From Prionace glauca (lineage: Eukaryota > Chordata > Chondrichthyes > Carcharhiniformes > Carcharhinidae), in contig CM075760.1 of NCBI GenBank assembly GCA_037974335.1, forward strand, positions 24,723,538 through 24,787,537: 64,000 bases of DNA, read 5' to 3'. A program made the position numbers and the translations under genes. The notes under the pieces are model-generated. The model saw only the letters and a program-made list of their open reading frames with translations, made no database searches and was not told the DNA's origin. Positions 11,161 through 23,592 of this stretch are shown one piece after another. How positions within the stretch are numbered: position 1 is the stretch's first letter; each line of letters opens with the position of its first letter.

Positions 11161-12033
11161 TCAGCAACGGACAGGTACAATTCATTGCACCATAAATTTT
11201 GGCACCTTGCAGAAGAGGATGTGATATGACATTAATGGATGTGAATTCTTGTTCCATTGATACCACAGATCATACCTGACAATGATATTTTCACACTAAC
11301 TGTAATTACAAAGTTTTGCCAGCAGATGGAAATAAATCTTGGTGGGTTACATTACATGAAGCATGGACTGCAACAATACACTGGACACTGCATCTGTTCA
11401 TTTTGAATTGGCCTCCATATGTATATATGTTAGAATGGACCCCGTCCATGATTATAATATATTATAACATATAGCACGCTGTTTAAACTGGTATTGCACG
11501 AGTACATGTCAATGTATACATCACACAATCACCTTGATTCGAATTTTTCCAGGTAGGATCTAACTTTGCACTTCTGTCACGTACAGTTCTGAATGGTGGT
11601 GGACATTAAAACAATTAACCGCAGCTGGAGCCTCAAATAAAACCGCAATTCTTAATGATGTGGGAATCCAGCAAATGGAGATGAACAAAACTGAAACAAT
11701 TGCTACAATCTTCCGCCAGAAGTGCCGAGAGGATTTTCCATCTCGGCCTCCTCCTGAGGTCCCCAGCATCACAGATGCCAGTTTCCAAGCAGCTCAATGC
11801 CTTTGACAGGATAAGATTGGAACAGGAGTTGGCTATTCGAGCCCGGGAGCCCGTGTCATATCTCTGCTTACATTCAACTAGCTCCCATCTCTGTTTGTAT
11901 TGCAATAGGCCATGTCTCCATAATATTACAACATCTCCTTTAGTTCTCTACTCGGCTCGTTATCAGTTGCTCCTACATGATAGACGATACTTTCTAAGTT
12001 AAAACTGGATTACTGAACTATGCTTCAGTTAAG
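11161..12033. other. Intergenic, nothing firm
   Basis: AT-rich DNA. 11870-11960 carries weak copies of the 'tctgtttatattac'-type degenerate repeat described under 22190-23220. No gene seen. Confidence 0.35.
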
Positions 12034-12331
12034 ATGACGGCACGGTGACACAATAGTTATCACTGCTGTCTAATATCACCAGGGACCCGGCTTCAATTCC
12101 CAGCTATGGGGACTGTCTGTTGGCGTCTGCAAGTTCTCCCTGTGTCTGAGTGAGTTTCATCCGGATCCTCCGCTTTCTTCACACAGTCGGAAAGATTTGC
12201 TGTTTAGGTCCGTTTTGGCCAGGCTAAATTCTCCCCTAAATTCTGCCCGAACAGGCGACTAGGGGATCTTCACATTAACCTAATTGCATTGTTAATGGAA
12301 ACCTACTTGTGACACTAATAAGTAATTTTAA
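12034..12331 (+). repeat. tRNA-derived SINE, variant with 'cttgtgacactaataa' end
   Basis: The head is 'gacggcacggtgacacaata', the B box 'ggcttcaattcccagctatg', and the tail 'ttaacctaattgcattgttaatg' then 'cttgtgacactaataa'. The same 3' end occurs at 13340-13405 and alone at 14460-14530. Confidence 0.7.
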
Positions 12332-12494
12332 AAACTTTAATCTGGCTGAGTCTCAATTCCTACTGTGGGAATCGAGGCAGCAGTGCCAGCCACTGTGCCA
12401 CCGCCCCGCCCTCATGTTACATGTTTTATATGGTTCAATCACAATTTTATGGGTTTCAATCAGATCTCCTGTCATCCTTCTAAACTCAAGTGAA

Positions 12495-12615
12495 TACATG
12501 AGGTGGAGATGCCGGTGATGGACTGGTGTGGGCACAGAATGAAATCTCACAACACCAGGTTAAAGTGTAACATGTTTATTTGGAATCACAAGCTTTCGGA
12601 GCACTGCTCCTTCAT
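12495..12615 (+). repeat. Interspersed repeat ('gtggagatgccgg' type)
   Basis: It starts 'aggtggagatgccggtgatg' and ends 'ctgctccttcatcaggtgag'. A reverse-oriented copy lies in the J-C intron at 47650-47775. Class unknown to me. Confidence 0.6.
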
Positions 12616-12689
12616 CAGGTGAGTCAAGCGAATAAAGACCCAGTCAAATCAATCTCGCCTCATAGGGCAGTCCCAATAATCTTGGTATC

Positions 12690-14425
12690 AACTGTATTCT
12701 CCCCAGACCCTTTCTTATTGAGTGAGATCAGAACTCCATGTACTACACCACGGGTGGTCAGATGAAGAACCAGCATAACCACAGGAATACCTCCCTAATT
12801 CCAAACTCCAATCTTCTTGCAATGAAAGTTTTCCAAACTGTTGGCTGTATATGTCTCTCCAATTTCATTAACTGGTGTACAAGGACACACAGATCCATTT
12901 GTACATTACACTTCCCCATATATATTGCTTTCTGCTTTACACACCAGTATATAACTGCACATTTAGCTACATTGTACTCTAAATTCCATGTGCCCGCCCA
13001 TTCAAACAACTTGTCCAGATTACATTGAAGCCCCCCATCCGACCACCACCCATCCTCTTCACAGCTCACAATTCCCCCCAGTTCCGTATCACCAATCCTT
13101 TTGGACATGTTACATTTGTCTCTCATCCAGATCCCACAGTGGCACAGCGCCAGGGATCTGGGTTCGATTCCTGGCATGGGTCACTGTCTGTACAGAGTCT
13201 GCACGTTCTTCCCGTGCCTATATGGGTTTCTTCCGGGTGCTCCGATTTCCTCCCATAGTTCAAAAGATGTTCTGGTTAGGGTGCATTGGACCGTGTTAAA
13301 TTCTCCCTCACTGTAACCCGAACAGGCCCCGGAGTGTGGGCGACTCGGGGGATTTTCAAAGTAACTTCATTGCAGTGTTAACATACGCTTATTTGTGACA
13401 AATGAACATTTAACATTTGGGACCCTGCGGTACCTCACTGTTAGCTGACCGTCACTCGGAAGAAGACCCATTTATTTCCACTCTCTGTTTCTTATCTGTC
13501 AATGAATTCTTTTCCTGGGCCAACACATCACTCCCCATCTCACGTGCGTTCATTGGGCCTCCCAATATTTTATGAAGAACCTTCTCACATATCTTCTGAA
13601 AGTGTAAATACACCACGTAAACTGGTTGCATCCCTCCCCCTCTCTACCCGAAAGAACTCCCCTCCCCCGCCCCCACCTATTACTTACATCCTCAAAAAAT
13701 GCAAGTAGGTTTGTTAAGATAAACATGTCTTTCTTAAGCCCATACTGGTTTCGTCAAACTCCGTCCATGCTTTCAAAATATTTTCCTATCATGGATTTGA
13801 TAACAATCTCTAACTGATGTTAAAGTCAGTCTGTCATTTATCAGTTTCATTCTTCCTTTCTCTGTATATATCGGGATTACATTTGTCACCCTCCAACCTG
13901 TAGGAATTGTTACAGCCTATAAAGAATTTTAGAAGATGGGCAGCCATGTATCCAACATTTCCTGGGCCATTTCCTTCCATATTCTGGGATTATCAGGCCC
14001 CAGTGACCAACCAGAATTTCACCCTATTATTTTACCCAGAATGATTTTACTAATACTGATTTCCCTTAATACCGTCTTACAACTATCCCCTTGGTTCCCG
14101 AACATTTCTGGGATGATACTTGTGTGAAGGTAATGTCAAACTTAGTTTTGTATTCATTCAATATTTATTTATTCCCCATTATAATTTCCCTGGATTCGGG
14201 CTCTAAGGGATTTACATTTATCTTAAAAAATCCTTCTCTCTTCAGATATTGATATAAACGGTTATAAATAATTTTTATGTTCCCTGCAATTTTACTCCCA
14301 TTCTCTATTTCCCCCGTCGATTATTTGGACTTTTTTTTTGTTGAATTTTAAAAATCTCTGAAACCTCAGGCTTGTTTCTTCTTCTGGTAATTTTATGTAG
14401 CTTTTAACTAAGAAGTAACATTTCC
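12690..14425 (-). repeat. Old CR1-like LINE remnant split by a SINE
   Basis: A reverse-oriented, heavily mutated RT region. Plus-strand landmarks follow the order seen in copies A and B: 'ttgcaatgaaagttttcc', 'ccgcccattcaaacaacttg', 'ggaccctgcggtacctcact', 'ttttatgaagaaccttct', 'tctttcttaagcccatac', 'ccaacctgtaggaatt'. 13128-13405 is a later SINE insertion. Confidence 0.6.
13128..13405 (+). repeat. tRNA-derived SINE inside an old LINE
   Basis: Head 'cacagtggcacagcgccagg', B box 'gggttcgattcctgg', body 'gtctgcacgttcttcccgtg', tail 'cttcattgcagtgttaac'. It interrupts the CR1 remnant at 12690-14425, so it is younger than that LINE. Confidence 0.75.
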
Positions 14426-16684
14426 TCCCCTGAAAGACATCCGAGAAAAAGATGAGCTTTGACCATATATGATTTTCACAGTAACTTCATTACAGTGTGA
14501 ATGTAAACCCATTTGTGACGATTAAATAAACTTCAAACCTTTAAATACACACGATGTCTTTATCAAGTCATTGAGTTGAAATTCCCCAGCTGCCAGGGTG
14601 GAACTGGAACTCCTGTCCCAAGCTTCTGGAATACTAGCTTAATAATGATATTGCTATACTACCCCCGAGACTGAAATATCATCACATTTATTAGTGGAAT
14701 AATTGAACATTCAGGACTGGGTCACAGGTTGGATCGTGAGGTATCTTGTGCGAATTGAATACATTTCAGTTTGACTCAGAAATTATGTTGTTTCCATTCT
14801 TAACTGATCACAGTTTGTGTTTTGGCATGATGACATTTAACTCAGTGCGCCTAAATTCTGAGATCTATGTCCAATATTACACTATACATTTATAACACGA
14901 ATACATTCCAAATGAATTTATGCTACATTCGGTTATTTCTCCCGTTATGTACACTGAGCCATCTCTCTTTTTATGCTACATTAGTTCCTCTCTATTCGAA
15001 CTCAAGTAGATCACTCATCTGATCCTATTACATCTGATCCCATCTCTGTTTATATTACACAGGATTTGCATATTTACATCCATCTCTGTTAATTCAACAT
15101 ATGACCATGTATATTTTGCCTGGCATTTAACTGTCAGAAGGAAGTCTTCTCCTGGCCTTGAATCTTATTCTGACAGAATGACAGTGATTCATGGGAATCC
15201 ATGTAAAAGTTCCATCAATTCATGAAATGACAAGGGGGGACAGGTGAGGTAGAGAAGGTCATGTCGGGCTTGACGTTAATCGTGTATAAACTGCACTATC
15301 AGAACAGCTGAACACTTGGTTTGGTTCCCTCAGAACTGAACAGTTTATGGGAGGTTTAGTACAGACGCTCAAAGTGATGAATGGGAATGTTTTACTCATT
15401 AGAAAGAGACTGTAAGCCACTGGCAAGAGGGCAGTATACAGAAGATTGATTACAACACACTAGGATATGTCCCTTTATGCATTGAATGTGACTCAAATGA
15501 TTCATTATTTCAACAGATCTTATATTTGTTTTCATTGCATAAAATGCCGCTTTAGTTATTACTCCTATTTGTGTTGTACCAGAGCCAGTCTTTAATTATA
15601 TGACAGTAGGCCTTGTCTGTTTTTACATTACATTCAGTTATTTCTCTCGTTATGCCACTCTCGGCCATCTCTCTATTTATGCTGCATTAGATCCTTTCAA
15701 TTAATTCGACAGGAGACCACGGATCTGTTCATATTTCATCAGATCTCATCTCTTTTTTATGTTACCGGGGGTTTGTCTCTTTGAATGACACCAACATCTG
15801 TCTCTGTTAATCGAACATACGACCTTGAACATGTTGCCTGCCGAGATATTATCAATCCCGATATAATATGGGTGTGCCTGTCTGACACTAATCATTCTTG
15901 ATTGGAGCAGTAAGTTTAATTTTTACTAATTTCGATAAGTAGCTGCGAGAAATATCTAATAGCTCTGTTATTGTGTGAGTAATATTCCGTTTGAACAATT
16001 TCTCAGTGATTCACTGGTGTTCGGGGACAGGTCAATATCTGAATAATCGTACAGTGCTCATTACAATATCTTCAAGCAACCACCGTTGTGATATATTTTA
16101 TTAGTTGAATATTGCACTGCACTGTGTCAATTTGACACAGACTTCAGAGATAAAGATTGACCTGTCTTATTTAAAGCATCCAACAGATTCACTGACTGTG
16201 TGAGACAGAATTCTGTACTCGCAATATCGCCAGATGGGCTCCCACAGGCTAAATATCTATCCACTCATTAATTACTTATCTGTTTCAGGGAGAAATAAAA
16301 CTAAATCACCGCAGAACGAGTGTTCTGTGTTTCAGGGAGAAATAAAACTAAATCGCCACAGAACGAGTGTTGACAGTTAGGTTATGTTTGAATATATATA
16401 TATGTATATTCTGTAATTTGTATTGTTACCTTCGAAATTATTTTTCACTTTCGGATGTTTTCATCTGCCTATGCATAAGCTTTGTAATTCCCTCCCTAAA
16501 TCTCCTTATTTCACTTTCCTCGTCTAAGTCAATCCATAAAACTGTCCCTGCATTGGCCATCCTTTCAGTCACCTGTTCAAATATCTCGTTGGTCAAAAGC
16601 AAGATGTTGTGGGTGCCCGAGATCCGAACAGAAAATGCTGGAAACACTCAGTGGATCATTCTTCATCAGTGGAATGGTTTACGG
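14426..16684. other. AT-rich intergenic DNA with degenerate short repeats
   Basis: 14460-14530 is a SINE 3' fragment. 14930-15130 and 15560-15850 contain loosely repeated 'ctgtttatattac/atctctgtt' units (compare 22190-23220 on the other strand). 16281-16372 is a clear tandem duplication of 47 bp starting 'tgtttcagggagaaataaaa'. No gene seen. Confidence 0.4.
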
Positions 16685-16715
<31 letters not shown>

Positions 16716-16768
16716 GCTCCGCCTCTGCCCCTGCCTCTCTCTCTCTCTCTCTCTCCCTCTCTCTCGCA
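16685..16768 (+). repeat. (CT)n microsatellite
   Basis: An imperfect CT dinucleotide tract with GT, CG and CCTG interruptions. Open frames across it are low-complexity serine/leucine translations with no coding value. Confidence 0.9.
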
Positions 16769-17369
16769 CATACATTTGTTGTAGACATGTACAGCAAGAC
16801 ACTGGGCCTTGTATGTTTATTTACTGCATGCGACTCACTTGCATCATTATTGCAATAGATCTTATATTAGTTTATATGACATAACACACCAAACCATTTA
16901 TTATTATATGATGACATGCCGTGAGAAATGTTACAAATCGTCATTTCTGAGTTCTTGTTCAGCCAAGAGGCCATTTCTGTTACATTGGGCTCCATCTCAG
17001 ATATGATTCTGTTAGGCTCTGTGTTATGCACTACTGAACATATCCGTGCCTTACGTCGTGTTATATTGGACACTAATATTAAAGCCAACACTGTCTCAGT
17101 AACTGGTTTTATATAAAATGCGTTTGACAGATGGAAAAAAAGGACAGAACGAGATGAAAAAATGGAAATTAGCTTTAAAAATGTAATGGGGTTCGAAGAA
17201 TGTGTTTCGTCTTGTTAATAACTACTGGGAGTTGTTCATCATATTTAATTGCTGTCGCATTTCCTGAAATATTTTGTTGAAAGCTTGGGATGAAACTTGT
17301 AACATCCTCTTGTTCAAAAGAGATTGAGGAACAGAATGAATGTATGTCAAATGGACATTAAAGGACAAT
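16769..17369. other. Intergenic with weak 45-50-bp repeats
   Basis: 16795-17110 again shows loosely repeated motifs around 'ttatatgacataacaca' and 'ctgttacattgggct'. No gene seen. Confidence 0.3.
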
Positions 17370-17545
17370 TCAACATGGCCACTCCAACCAACCTGTCCAT
17401 CTTTGGACTGTAGGAAGAAAGCAGTAAACCTGGAGGAAACCCACGCACATACGGGGTGAATGTGTAAACACCACACAGTTACACAAGGCTTAAATAGAAC
17501 CTGTGTCCCTAACAGTGTGAGGTACCAGTGCTAATGACTGTGTAA
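17370..17545 (-). repeat. SINE fragment
   Basis: Reverse-oriented SINE head half: 'ccatctttggactgtaggaa', 'ggaggaaacccacgcacata', then a decayed tRNA-like part ending 'gtgaggtaccagtgctaatg'. Confidence 0.65.
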
Positions 17546-18732
17546 ATAATTCCTATTAATTTTAAGCATGATATTGTAATTTATTCAGCATTTATTGCAC
17601 ATTCAATGTCTCAGTCAATAAATAAAGTTACTGAATGGCCCTGGACGCTCTTGAATGTGATGTACAGCTGGTCATTCCGCTGCCAAGGCAATGCATCTTT
17701 CAAATGATTCACTGAACTTCTCTCTTTCTCTGTCTCAGACTGAACCTAAATCAGATAACCTCTCTTCTCTCTCTTCGTCTCCATTAACTCACACAGGTTC
17801 CCAGGAGACGGATCTGACTCCGAGACTATTTCTTTCTTCTTCCTTAAGGCACCTTGTGACTGAAAAGATAAAGCACAAAAATCTCAGCAGAGAAAAATTC
17901 ATTGTAGGAACTTAACCATTTCACTCAATTAACCTCTCTCCTCTATTTCTCACACACAACACCTAGCACACTTAAACTTTCTATTTCGGAATGTTTCTGC
18001 GGATAACAAATGTTGCTTTAATTTTCCCTCAATGGTAACCTTCAGTCCATCTTCCCTCAATTAATCTGTTTAAACCCCAAATATGGCCATTTTCTTGAAT
18101 CATTAATATGGGAATGGGGGTGACTGTAATGCTGAGACCGGCAGCAATCTGTATGGTTGTTCTTGATGCTTTCAGAGTGAGTTTAGCCTCACAGGCAGGA
18201 AGACTGTTCACGGTGATAACATCAAACTGGCCCCGGTTGTTTCATTCTCAGGTAACACGATTTCCTGTTTCTCTGCTGCCGGTTCCAAACCGCACATCTC
18301 ACTTCCGAGCAGAAAATAAATCCAGAGACCACAATCTGGTGAGAACATCTGTCAGTGCGGCCTATATCTGCCCACAGAGTCAGGGCAGAGTTAGACAGGT
18401 CACATTGCGGTGACATTTACAAATGAGACTGGTGTGATCTGGTTAAAGTTTCCATTCCCGGACATAACTGGATGGTCAGTGAATCAGTCATTGAACTCCC
18501 CCGGGATCTGTGAAGGGAGGGAATGATAGCTGTTATCTTTCGTTGTTTGATCATTTTCTCTCCATTGCTATTTATTTTTGTTCCTCAGCTTTTATCTGTC
18601 AGCCCCCCCGGTTTTGCTTTCTCCTAACTCTCCCGCGGTCTCTATCTCCTTGCCAGTCTTTCCAACACATTTATTAGTGTTCATAATCATGAAGTTGTGA
18701 TTGGGTTAATTAAAGAGAGAATCTTTCAACTG
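17546..18732. other. Intergenic, nothing recognised
   Basis: Both strands carry several short open frames near 18030-18420, but none shows a domain, splice context or repeat I recognise. Confidence 0.35.
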
Positions 18733-18955
18733 GGGGACGGTCAGCAACCAATGGGCACAAATTTATTTCATTGAGCAGCGAGACAGAAAGATAAGTGTTT
18801 CCTTTTACACAGGAGTTGTGATGAACTGGAATGAACAGCTTGGAAGGGTGATGGAATTAGATTTCACAGAAACTTTGGAAAATAAATTCGATATATCGTT
18901 CATGGGATGAAGTTTTGAAGGATTCTCGAGAATGGGGGAATTTTAAGGTTTATCT
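18733..18955 (+). repeat. LINE 3'-region remnant
   Basis: Phrases such as 'ttacacaggagttgtgatga' followed by 'ggaatgaacagcttggaagg' and 'gatggaattag' have the wording of the C-terminal coding end of CR1-like LINEs. Very diverged. Confidence 0.4.
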
Positions 18956-19067
18956 ATATCAGTGTCCCAGCATCCTTTTTGTGTCTCTCCCTGTCCTTCA
19001 TTAAAACGGAATAAAATGAAATATTTATACAACTGTCGTCTTGTGCTAATCTTATCTTTTGACAGCA

Positions 19068-19093
19068 CCTGTGTGTTGTGTGAGTGTGTCTGT

Positions 19094-19127
<34 letters not shown>

Positions 19128-19450
19128 TTGTGTGTGTGTAGGTGTGTGTGTGTGTGTGTTTGTGTGTGTTTGTGTGTGTTTGTGTGTGTGTCTGTGTGTG
19201 TGTTTGTGTGTGTGTGTATGTGTGGGTGTGTGTGTGTGGGTGTGGGTGTGGGTGTGTGTGTGTCGGTGTGTGTGTGTGGGTGTGTGTGTGTGGGTGTGTG
19301 TCTGTGTGTGTGTTTGTGTGTATGTGTGGGTGTGTGTGGGTGTGTGTGTGTGTTTGTGTGTGTGTGTATGTGTGGGTGTGTGTGAGTGGGTGTGTGTGTG
19401 TGGGTGTGTATGTGTGGGTGTGTGTGTGTGGGTGTGTGGGTGTGTGTAAT
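19068..19450 (+). repeat. (TG)n microsatellite, ~380 bp
   Basis: Imperfect TG repeat with TT, GG and TA interruptions that create higher-order GTGTGTGTGGG-like units. Open frames of Cys-Val (plus) and Thr-His (minus) are artefacts of the repeat. Confidence 0.95.
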
Positions 19451-19744
19451 TGCCAGGACCCATTCCGAAAGTCGATTCTATTTACAAAACATCACTTTGA
19501 ACAGATTAGCATCGGATCAAACTGTTTTTTAGGAAAAACACAATAATCCTGAACATTTATTGCACTGCTTTTCATAGTTCGTCGTTTCAGTCCTCGTGAA
19601 TACAAGCCTCGGTCAGGTGGCATCAGTCACTCTTGCGGTTGTGGTAGGGTTTCCAATCCGTGTTTGCCACACAAATCCCTGCCTCACTCCTCCTGACAAA
19701 TAAACCTGCTCTCAGGCCCCAGAAATGATTCCTTCCTTATATCA

Positions 19745-20920
19745 GGTTCCAGTCTGATTCCGGGCCCAGCTGTCTCTGTCAGTGATACACTGGGGCCAGT
19801 CACTCACATTGTAATGTTCTAATTCTCAGGTCCCAGTCTGACTCCGGGCCCAGCTGTCTCTGTCAGTGATACACTGGGGCCAGTCATTCACATTGTAATG
19901 TTCTAATTCTCAGGTCCCAGTCTGACTCCGGGCCCAGCTGTCTCTGTCAGTGATACACTGGGGCCAGTCATTCACATTGTAATGTTCTAATTCTCAGGTC
20001 CCAGTCTGACTCCGGGCCCAGCTGTCTCTGTCAGTGATACACTGGGGCCAGTCACTCACATTGTAATGTTCTAATTCTCAGGTCCCAGTCTGACTCCGGG
20101 CCCAGCTGTCTCTGTCAGTGATACACTGGGGCCAGTCATTCACATTGTAATGTTCTAATTCTCAGGTCCCAGTCTGACTCCGGGCCCAGCTGTCTCTGTC
20201 AGTGATACACTGGGGCCAGTCATTCACATTGTAATGTTCTAATTCTCAGGTCCCAGTCTGACTCCGGGCCCAGCTGTCTCTGTCAGTGATACACTGGGGC
20301 CAGTCATTCACATTGTAATGTTCTAATTCTCAGGTCCCAGTCTGACTCCGGGCCCAGCTGTCTCTGTCAGTGATACACTGGGGCCAGTCATTCACATTGT
20401 AATGTTCTAATTCTCAGGTCCCAGTCTGACTCCGGGCCCAGCTGTCTCTGTTAGTGATACACTGGGGCCAGTCATTCACATTGTAATGTTCTAATTCTCA
20501 GGTCCCAGTCTGACTCCGGGCCCAGCTGTCTCTGTTAGTGATACACTGGGGCCAGTCATTCACATTGTAATGTTCTAATTCTCAGGTCCCAGTCTGACTC
20601 TGGGCCCAGCTGTCTCTGTCAGTGATACACTGGGGCCAGTCATTCACATTGTAATGTTCTAATTCTCAGGTCCCAGTCTGACTCCGGGCCCAGCTGTCTC
20701 TGTTAGTGATACACTGGGGCCAGTCATTCACATTGTAATGTTCTAATTCTCAGGTCCCAGTCTGACTCCGGGCCCAGCTGTCTCTGTCAGTGATACACTG
20801 GGGCCAGTCAGTCACACTGTAATGTTCTAATTCTCAGGTCCCAGTCTGACTCCGGGCCCAACTGTCTCTGTTAGTGATACACTGGGGCCAGTCATTCAAA
20901 TTATAATGTTCTAATTCTCC
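19745..20920. repeat. 84-bp tandem repeat, 14 copies
   Basis: Units begin 'ggtcccagtctgactccggg' at 19745, 19829, 19913 and every 84 bp to 20837. Central units differ at one to three positions (for example gtcagtg/gttagtg, cattcac/cactcac); the first and last units differ more, as expected if unequal exchange homogenises the centre. Stops occur in all frames I followed, so it is not coding. Confidence 0.95.
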
Positions 20921-21194
20921 ATGATTATTTTTTGGAAACCGTTATCCAATCAGTTGTGAATTAGAACCTGTGTCTAATGATGCTTCATTTGACACCTGCC
21001 AGCCACTATTGGACAAATTACTCTTCCTAGAATTATCACACGCACAAAAAAAATATTTAAATGTTATACCATGCTTGTCTCTCTTACTCGCGAGATCCCA
21101 TACATTGCTTTACGTGACTCTCCCAGCCAGTTTATGTCATCATGGCGCTAGCATATCTGTCTATATTAGGTTAGGTTCTTCCTCTGCTGTTAGA
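20921..21194. other. Short intergenic stretch
   Basis: Nothing recognised; AT-rich with weak 'tctgtctatattagg'-type motifs at the end. Confidence 0.3.
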
Positions 21195-21345
21195 GCATAA
21201 TTTTTAATCATTTATAGGGTGTGGGCAGCACTGACATCTGTTGCCCTTCTCTGATTGCCCCTGACAATGTGGTGATGACCTGCTATCTTGAATCGCTGCA
21301 GTCCATGTTCACCTGGCAATATCATTGTTTATATCATACTGTCTG
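21195..21345 (+). repeat. Interspersed repeat fragment
   Basis: It has 'ctgattgcccctgacaatg', 'ggtggtgatgacctgc'-like wording and 'gaatcgctgcagtccatg', resembling a repeat I associate with shark genomes. Class uncertain. Confidence 0.5.
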
Positions 21346-21694
21346 GCCATCCTTATGATGCACCCGATCCTGATTCATCGTATTACCGAGATTGTACAAC
21401 CTATACACAGTAGAAAATATTTAGGATGGTTACCATGGAATTGGTGAAGGTAACGGTTAAACAGAAATATTGCTCCTTATCTGGAGAGTAGCAGATGTTT
21501 CAATCCTTTGCATCAATAGGAATCAGAAGTCTGAGAATTACAGGTGTGATTATCTCCTGTCGGCTATATATCCAGGGTCATTTTCACCATCATTTTCACA
21601 AATCAGCACACAATTGAGTCGTACATCAGGAAGTTTATTGAGACACTGAGAAGATCAATTTTCGTAATCTCCTCGTCATTCCAGATGTGATTTA

Positions 21695-22400
21695 TCCATT
21701 TTCCAACAGATCTCTAAACACAGATAAGTTAACGCCAGGAACAAAATAGTGAGGCTGTAATCATGCTTAACGCATGAGCAAACAACAGAATGGTTGTCAA
21801 TAAATAGTTACATATTAAATGCTCTTCAGGTGAAATACATGAACTCTTTGGTGTTTTCATGCATTCATGGAAGGCAGAGATGGGCTGAAGGTTATGATTG
21901 GGAAAACTGAAGGGGAATTGCTAAAAGAGATCATTTCTCCAAAGGTGGGTATTAGAAAATAGAATATTTGAAATAAATAAGCACGCAAATGTCTGTGATG
22001 TTTCTTGGACATAGAACCATCGAATTCCTACAGTTCAGAAACACAAATCTTGTCCACCGAGTCTGTGTCCCACTCAGCTTCTCCCCTCTGCCCTATCCCC
22101 GTTAGCCCCACACAGTTACCATGGCTAATCCACATATTCTAAGGGAAAATAACGGACAACTTTGCATGGTCAATTCAACTAATATGATCTGTTGTAATAT
22201 AAACAAGGGACGGGTTTTATGCAGTGATACGGAGACAGTCGAGTGGACAAGATATCGATAAAGCACCTGTACTAATATGAATGCAGACTGGGCCCAGTTC
22301 AGTCATTATTGAGAGAGAGTATGCAGTATATTTCTAACCAGCGTGGTGTTTTCTGATATAATCAGAGATATGCCATACTCAGTTTTGACAAAGACACGGT
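21695..22400 (+). repeat. Copy 1 of a ~700-bp direct duplication
   Basis: From 'ttccaacagatctctaaaca' to 'catactcagttttgacaaag' this stretch aligns with 28997-29712 at about 85-90% by eye, including an embedded decayed reverse SINE (22014-22190). The copies are 7.3 kb apart in the same orientation and bracket the GPCR gene. Confidence 0.8.
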
Positions 22401-23220
22401 CTATCCTAATATATGCAGAGACATTGTGCGCTGTAATTTAAACTGAGACTGTTTCCAGCGTATCAGCGCTATCAGAAAATAGGGACATGATCTGGTGTGA
22501 CATAAACAGAGATGTGGCCCAGTGGAATAACAAGTGAGACAATACAGAGTAAAACAAAATTTGAGAAATGATAATGTGTAAAGTGAACAAAGGTATGATG
22601 TGGCGCATTAATTATGGAGACAGCGCAATAAAACTGTCCCCTCGTGTAATTTTGTCTGATTCTGGCCATTGTAAGATATAAACTGAGACAAATCCGATGC
22701 AGTAATTCCAAACCAAACCTTTAGGTCGATGTAAACTTTGACGGGGCAATTGCAGAAATAAATAATTCATGTAACAGAATAATTAGAGACAGGATATTAT
22801 TCAATATAAACAGGGAGGCGGACTAGTGCAGCAGTGATTGAGAGGCTGTCCATGTTTCTTTATAAGTGGCAGGTTCCAACAATGTAATAAGTGAGACAGA
22901 GCCTGGTGTAATGCAAACAGTAACATATCCTGGTGCATTATCAGGAGTGAGAGGGTCCAGTGAAGTAACAGCGGAGATATGGAGTTTCATGACATTAGGC
23001 GAGAATTAATTCCGTGCTGTCATAACTGCCAGAATAAATGGAGCAATGAGGCTTGGTGCAGTATTGTAACAACTGGGATTTTGCTGAATACAGAATCAAC
23101 TGAGAATTATTGCCAGATAATCAGAAATATCATTTCGTGTCAGAGAAACTGGGTCACGTTTAGGATGGACAAAGACTGAGTCTACTACAGAAATAACTGA
23201 GATGATCATCTGTGTCATGT
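22190..23220. repeat. Array of degenerate ~45-50-bp repeats
   Basis: Variants of 'tggtgtaatataaacagaga' followed by 'c..cagt(a/g)..aactgagac' recur loosely: near 22195, 22490, 22540, 22670, 22800, 22880, 22905 and 23190. The same motif in reverse ('tctgtttatattac') occurs at 11870-11960, 14990-15130, 15600-15800 and 63650-63790. An old, decayed minisatellite-like family is the simplest reading. Confidence 0.5.
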
Positions 23221-23592
23221 CGTACCAAAGAGCACAGTTTCACTGCCATCTCCTGGACGACTTTTGCTATTGCAGGTGTTGTGAAATGCTGATTTCAGTT
23301 GCTGTTTCTTATTCTTTGGTGAGCTGTATATCCAGCTGGTAAGGCCAGCATATATTGGCAATCACTAATACATTGAATTTACTGGTTTTCTAGACATCAT
23401 AGAAGGCACGTAATCGCCAAACACGTGTGCGCCTGGAGTCACCTCTGGGCTAAACTGGGGAATGATGGAAGGTTTTCCTTTCGGCAGAATGTTAGAGAAT
23501 CTGATATATTTCTTGTCATGTCCGCAATTACGGAAACGATCTGTAAATTCAAAACTGTAATTGCATTTTAGAACCTTTTGTAGTTGGATTTG

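Noticed and set aside
15063-15070. Octamer ATTTGCAT as an Ig promoter element
   Set aside because: It lies far from any V gene; such octamers also occur by chance near 1107, 24469, 30779 and 36986.
19059-19546. Long Cys-Val and Thr-His open frames over the TG tract
   Set aside because: They are translations of a dinucleotide repeat, open in several frames at once, with no start or domain context. The same holds for 41559-42569.
19745-20920. CRISPR-like array
   Set aside because: The whole 84-bp unit repeats with no unique spacers, and the genome is vertebrate.
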